Of a stretch of DNA of 6,217 nt, positions 5,659-6,217 are shown one piece after another. Every line of letters begins with the position of its first letter. The stretch's first letter is position 1. The position numbers and the translations under genes are program-made. The stretch comes from Thermoplasmata archaeon (GTDB lineage: Archaea > Thermoplasmatota > Thermoplasmata > Thermoplasmatales > Thermoplasmataceae), in assembly GCA_021801305.1 (NCBI GenBank), contig JAJYYD010000051.1, forward strand, positions 1 to 6,217, given 5' to 3'. A model generated the notes under the pieces. It had not been told where the DNA came from and searched no databases. It saw only the letters and a program-made list of their open reading frames with translations.

Positions 5659-5686
5659 GTATTTTTAAAAATGGGGGTAATAATAT

Positions 5687-6217
5687 ATGAAGTTTGACGG
5701 TAGCATTACGGACGATATACTCAAGAATATGCCGCTTTTCCTTGATTATGAACTTCTGGTTTCAATACCAGGAATAGCAGAAGCAGACTCGGGTTTCATG
5801 TGGGGATCAAACTTCAGGGCGCCGGTAGGAATAAGCCTCCAGGACGGAAAAGTATCGTTTAACCTTTTCCTGCCAGCTAAATCCGAAAAAGACAAAAATA
5901 TATCGCTTTTCTTTAACAGGGTGGGAGCAAAATTCCAGGATGGCCTCTGGCAGGTCAGAAGGGATATGTCGGAACTGAGCACCGTTTATGAGAATGTCTT
6001 AAATCTTGCTGTATCCGGATTTCCAAGTGTTGTACTGGACTACTCATTCATCGAGGAAGGCAGGTATTTTGCTCATTTCATTTTCAACTCGCAGGAGCTT
6101 CCACGGATATCTGAAGCTCTGGTTTCATTCGCAAAGCTGATTTCCAGCCTCAGGATAGAATACCTGAGGAAGCTTGAACAAGCGTCAGGCGCATTTGGAG
6201 AAGTGTCTGAAACGGAT
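5687..6217 (+). CDS. Unrecognised soluble protein, cut by right edge
   Basis: The first 177 codons are open from an ATG at 5687 to the window end, with no stop, so the C-terminus is missing. The protein starts MKFDGSITDDILKNMPLFLD and has no membrane helix or signal peptide. It appears as mixed strands and helices: GFMWGSNFRAPVGISL and VSFNLFLPA look like a strand pair, LWQVRRDMSELSTVYENVL like a helix, and YFAHFIFNS like a strand, before a long amphipathic helix (about residues 143-170) rich in Leu, Ile and Lys. No cysteine is visible and no catalytic motif stands out. Its length and layout would fit the sensor domain of another archaeal HTH regulator whose DNA-binding part lies beyond the edge, but that is only a guess. 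Codon use resembles the neighbours. It is 110 bases past ctaB with its own promoter, so co-regulation is not implied. Confidence 0.75.
   Translation, partial: MKFDGSITDDILKNMPLFLDYELLVSIPGIAEADSGFMWGSNFRAPVGISLQDGKVSFNLFLPAKSEKDKNISLFFNRVGAKFQDGLWQVRRDMSELSTVYENVLNLAVSGFPSVVLDYSFIEEGRYFAHFIFNSQELPRISEALVSFAKLISSLRIEYLRKLEQASGAFGEVSETD

Noticed and set aside
1..6217. CRISPR array, insertion sequence, tRNA or attachment site
   Set aside because: Reading through the window showed no regularly spaced repeats, no transposase or paired terminal inverted repeats, and no tRNA-like arms.

Overview
The window looks like a piece of an archaeal chromosome, most likely from the Thermoplasmata (a Thermoplasma, Ferroplasma or Cuniculiplasma type organism). 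The reasons are moderate-to-low GC by eye, short intergenic gaps, TATA boxes about 25 bases before start codons that often leave no room for a leader, frequent TTG starts, a Bat-type HTH_10 regulator, and an N-glycosylation-rich surface protein. The lineage is inferred from style and gene families; there is no rRNA gene to settle it.

Layout. Bases 1-147 hold no convincing gene. A small two-helix membrane protein follows (208-444, +), then about 216 bases with only a weak relic-like reading frame. Next are two overlapping minus-strand genes, msrB then msrA in transcription order (1576 to 661), encoding the two stereospecific methionine sulfoxide reductases. A small alpha/beta protein resembling the DUF4242 fold (1922-1662, -) is divergent from a Bat-like HTH_10 regulator (1988-2692, +), and both appear to use one TATA region. 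The regulator converges on a membrane-anchored DUF4382-like surface protein with ten N-glycosylation sequons (3222-2719, -). That gene is divergent from a DNA methyltransferase of the N4/N6 amino group (3291-4544, +) with no restriction enzyme beside it. A CtaB/CyoE heme O synthase (4710-5576, +) follows, and an unrecognised gene (5687 onward, +) runs off the right edge.

How the genes may work together. msrB and msrA form a protein-repair operon with an 8-base overlap that suggests translational coupling. The neighbouring Cys-containing HTH_10 regulator could respond to redox state or metal, but nothing in the sequence ties it to msrBA. CtaB makes heme O for a heme-copper oxidase, so the organism probably respires oxygen, which fits with the need for Msr enzymes. 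The methyltransferase and surface protein look functionally separate.

I do not see a clear previously undescribed system. The best leads are the solitary methyltransferase with its long N-terminal extension, the Cys-His pattern in the regulator with its shared promoter, and the dense sequons of the surface protein.
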